From contig OZ255841.1 in assembly GCA_965277835.1 (NCBI GenBank), forward strand, positions 1,240,001 to 1,304,000: a DNA stretch of 64,000 nt, given 5' to 3'. Numbering within the stretch: the first letter of the stretch is position 1; every line of letters starts with the position of its first letter. The position numbers and the translations under genes were made by a program. This document shows, piece by piece, positions 62,205 through 64,000 of this stretch. The stretch is from Arcticimaribacter sp965277835 (lineage in GTDB: Bacteria; Bacteroidota; Bacteroidia; Flavobacteriales; Flavobacteriaceae). The notes beneath the pieces are model-generated. The model did not search any database and was not told the origin of the DNA. It saw nothing but the letters and a program-made list of their open reading frames with translations.

Positions 62205-63845
62205 TTACATCATTCCTGGCATTCCACCGCCCATTGGGGGCATTCCTCCACCGCCAGCAGGAATATCCTCTTTAATATCTACAAGAGCACATTCTGTAGT
62301 AAGAATCATACCTGCAACAGAGGCAGCGTTTTCAAGCGCTACTCGTGTTACTTTCTTAGGGTCGATAATTCCTTCTTTTAACATATCAACAAAAGTCCCA
62401 TTCTTTGCATCGTACCCAAAATTTTCTCCTTCTTCGAGTACCTTTGAAACAATAACAGATCCTTCACCTCCTGAATTCTCTACAATTGTTCTAAGTGGTG
62501 CTTCGATAGCTTGATTAATAATTTGGATTCCTGTTGCTTCGTCGCTATTTTCTGTTTTAAGATCACTTAAAACCTTTTTAGTGTTCAACAATGCAACTCC
62601 ACCTCCTGCTACAATACCTTCTTCTACTGCCGCACGAGTAGCATGAAGAGCATCATCTACACGGTCTTTCTTTTCTTTCATTTCAACTTCTGAAGGAGCT
62701 CCAACATATAATACAGCAACTCCACCCGAAAGTTTAGCTAAACGTTCTTGCAATTTCTCTTTATCATAATCAGAAGTAGAGTTTTCTATTTGCGCTTTAA
62801 TTTGAGATACACGTCCTGTAATGCTGTCTGCATCCCCAGCCCCGTTAACTACTGTAGTATTATCTTTATCAATAGTTACTTTTTCAGCAGTACCAAGCAT
62901 TTCAATCGTTGTGTTTTCAAGAGTATGTCCTCGCTCTTCCGAGATAACAGTACCTCCTGTTAAAATAGCAATGTCTTCTAACATAGCTTTTCTACGGTCA
63001 CCAAAACCTGGAGCTTTAACTGCTGCAATTTTTAATGATCCTCTTAGTTTATTTACTACTAAAGTTGCGAGAGCTTCGCCATCAACATCTTCTGCAATTA
63101 CTAATAAAGGCTTACCTGTTTGTGCAACAGGCTCTAAAATAGGTAAGAGATCTTTCATTGCCGAAATCTTTTTATCGTACAATAAAATATAAGGAGATTC
63201 TAAATCTGCCTCCATCTTCTCTGAGTCAGTAACAAAATAAGGTGATAAATATCCTCTGTCAAATTGCATTCCTTCTACCACATCAACATAAGTATCTGTC
63301 CCTTTTGCTTCTTCAACAGTTATTACGCCTTCTTTCCCTACTTTTTCGAAAGCCTCTGTTATTAGTCCTCCTATGGTTTCATCGTTATTTGCAGAAATAC
63401 TGGCAACTTGTTTTATTTTGTCAAAACTACCTCCAACCTCTGTCGCTGTTCTACCTAATTCATCAACAATAGAAGCTACAGCCTTGTCAATTCCTCTTTT
63501 AAGGTCTAGTGGGTTTGCACCTGCAGCAACATTCTTAAGCCCTACTTTTACAATTGCTTGAGCTAAAATTGTAGCGGTTGTAGTCCCATCTCCTGCTAAG
63601 TCGTTGGTTCTCGAAGCAACCTCTTTTACCATTTGTGCCCCCATATTTTCTAAAGCATCTTCAAGCTCAATTTCTTTAGCAACAGTTACACCGTCTTTAG
63701 TTACCTGTGGAGCTCCAAAAGATTTGCCTATAATAACGTTTCTTCCTTTAGGTCCAAGAGTTACTTTAACTGCATCTGCAAGAGCATCAACACCTCTTTT
63801 AATGCCGTCTCTAGCATCAATATCAAATTTTATTTTTTTAGCCAT
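62205..63845 (-). CDS. groL: Chaperonin GroEL (60 kDa)
   Basis: 546 residues. Folds cytoplasmic proteins in a double ring with GroES and ATP. N-terminal KKIKFDIDARDGIKRGV, ATP site LGPKGRNVII and GDGTTTATILA, the segment ALLNTKKVL and the C-terminal Gly/Met tail GGGGMPPMGGGMPGMM are standard. Length is normal. groES lies 18 bases upstream on the same strand. Confidence 0.98.
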   Translation of the reverse strand: MAKKIKFDIDARDGIKRGVDALADAVKVTLGPKGRNVIIGKSFGAPQVTKDGVTVAKEIELEDALENMGAQMVKEVASRTNDLAGDGTTTATILAQAIVKVGLKNVAAGANPLDLKRGIDKAVASIVDELGRTATEVGGSFDKIKQVASISANNDETIGGLITEAFEKVGKEGVITVEEAKGTDTYVDVVEGMQFDRGYLSPYFVTDSEKMEADLESPYILLYDKKISAMKDLLPILEPVAQTGKPLLVIAEDVDGEALATLVVNKLRGSLKIAAVKAPGFGDRRKAMLEDIAILTGGTVISEERGHTLENTTIEMLGTAEKVTIDKDNTTVVNGAGDADSITGRVSQIKAQIENSTSDYDKEKLQERLAKLSGGVAVLYVGAPSEVEMKEKKDRVDDALHATRAAVEEGIVAGGGVALLNTKKVLSDLKTENSDEATGIQIINQAIEAPLRTIVENSGGEGSVIVSKVLEEGENFGYDAKNGTFVDMLKEGIIDPKKVTRVALENAASVAGMILTTECALVDIKEDIPAGGGGMPPMGGGMPGMM

Positions 63846-63863
63846 TTTATTTTTATTTTTTGG

Positions 63864-64000
63864 TTAAACAATCGCAAAAATATCGCTTTCCTTCATTATC
63901 AAATAATCTTTCCCTTCGTGTTGTAGTTCGGTTCCAGAGTATTTGCCATATAATACATTATCACCAACGGTAACAGTAGTTGGGTTTTCTTTATTCCCAG
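63864..64000 (-). CDS. groS: Co-chaperonin GroES, 3' part only
   Basis: Cut by the right window edge. The visible frame reads NPTTVTVGDNVLYGKYSG, then TELQHEGKDYLIMKESDIFAIV and a stop at 63864-63866, which is the C-terminal half of GroES (VGDNVLYGKY and the tail DIFAIV). About 45 codons are present; the mobile loop and promoter are outside. Co-transcribed with groL, 18 bases downstream. Confidence 0.96.
   Translation of the reverse strand, partial: GNKENPTTVTVGDNVLYGKYSGTELQHEGKDYLIMKESDIFAIV

Noticed and set aside
63373..63867. Plus-strand frames opposite groEL
   Set aside because: Typical shadow frames of the strongly biased groEL sequence.

Overview
The window is AT-rich, densely packed DNA from a member of the Bacteroidota, most probably a flavobacterium (family Flavobacteriaceae). 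The support is a SusC/SusD pair, TonB-dependent receptors with N-terminal carboxypeptidase-like domains, mevalonate-pathway genes (class II HMG-CoA reductase plus a GYDIA-type GHMP kinase), a HYC_CC_PP-family protein, and -7 promoter elements of the Bacteroidota type TANNTTTG. No rRNA, CRISPR array, insertion sequence or prophage was seen. The only RNA gene found is tRNA-Phe(GAA). Both ends cut a gene: a SusC receptor on the left and groES on the right.

Layout. 1-8.75 kb is an accessory uptake and surface region: SusC (partial), SusD, a divergent gamma-glutamyltransferase-family hydrolase, an SGNH-like hydrolase, then a lipoprotein with four BIG2 domains and a C-terminal DM13-like domain followed by an outer-membrane barrel. 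8.8-31.8 kb is mostly core: class Ia ribonucleotide reductase (nrdA, nrdB), a DUF3109 protein, a GAF protein, purH, the cell-shape operon mreBCD-mrdA-rodA, a tail-specific protease, surE, a small membrane protein, lpxB, comEC, and a peptide-use operon (DPP-IV peptidase, POT transporter, thioredoxin). 31.9-42 kb holds mevalonate genes and an envelope operon on the minus strand (coaX, barrel protein, TPR protein, lptC, small membrane protein, CNNM/CBS protein, parvulin PPIase). tRNA-Phe follows, and behind it a small accessory patch: a decayed XRE-type HTH gene and an HExxH putative zinc protease. 43.4-50.1 kb is again core-like: CtpA-type protease, dCMP deaminase, HupE/UreJ protein, J-domain protein, bacilliredoxin, enoyl-CoA hydratase, NtrY-like kinase and HemJ.

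50.3-62.1 kb is the most distinctive part. It has an ECF sigma factor beside a class A acid phosphatase; a TonB receptor with a CxxC pair in its plug divergent from a DtxR/MntR regulator; an HMA-MauE fusion; a four-gene cassette matching the mycobacterial decaprenylphosphoryl-D-arabinose pathway (UbiA-type phosphoribosyltransferase, HAD phosphatase, DprE1-like oxidase, DprE2-like reductase); and a metal-type operon (HYC_CC_PP protein, TonB receptor with CC plug, periplasmic HMA protein). The window closes with groEL and part of groES.

The best candidate for something beyond routine is the D-arabinofuranose-donor cassette at 55.4-59.0 kb. The DprE1-like enzyme keeps the cysteine and lysine of the mycobacterial active site at the same spacing, yet no arabinosyltransferase lies beside it. 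Other leads are a GGT-family enzyme that appears to lack the usual substrate-binding arginine, an intrinsic-terminator-like hairpin inside the lptC signal peptide, and the HExxH gene beside tRNA-Phe.
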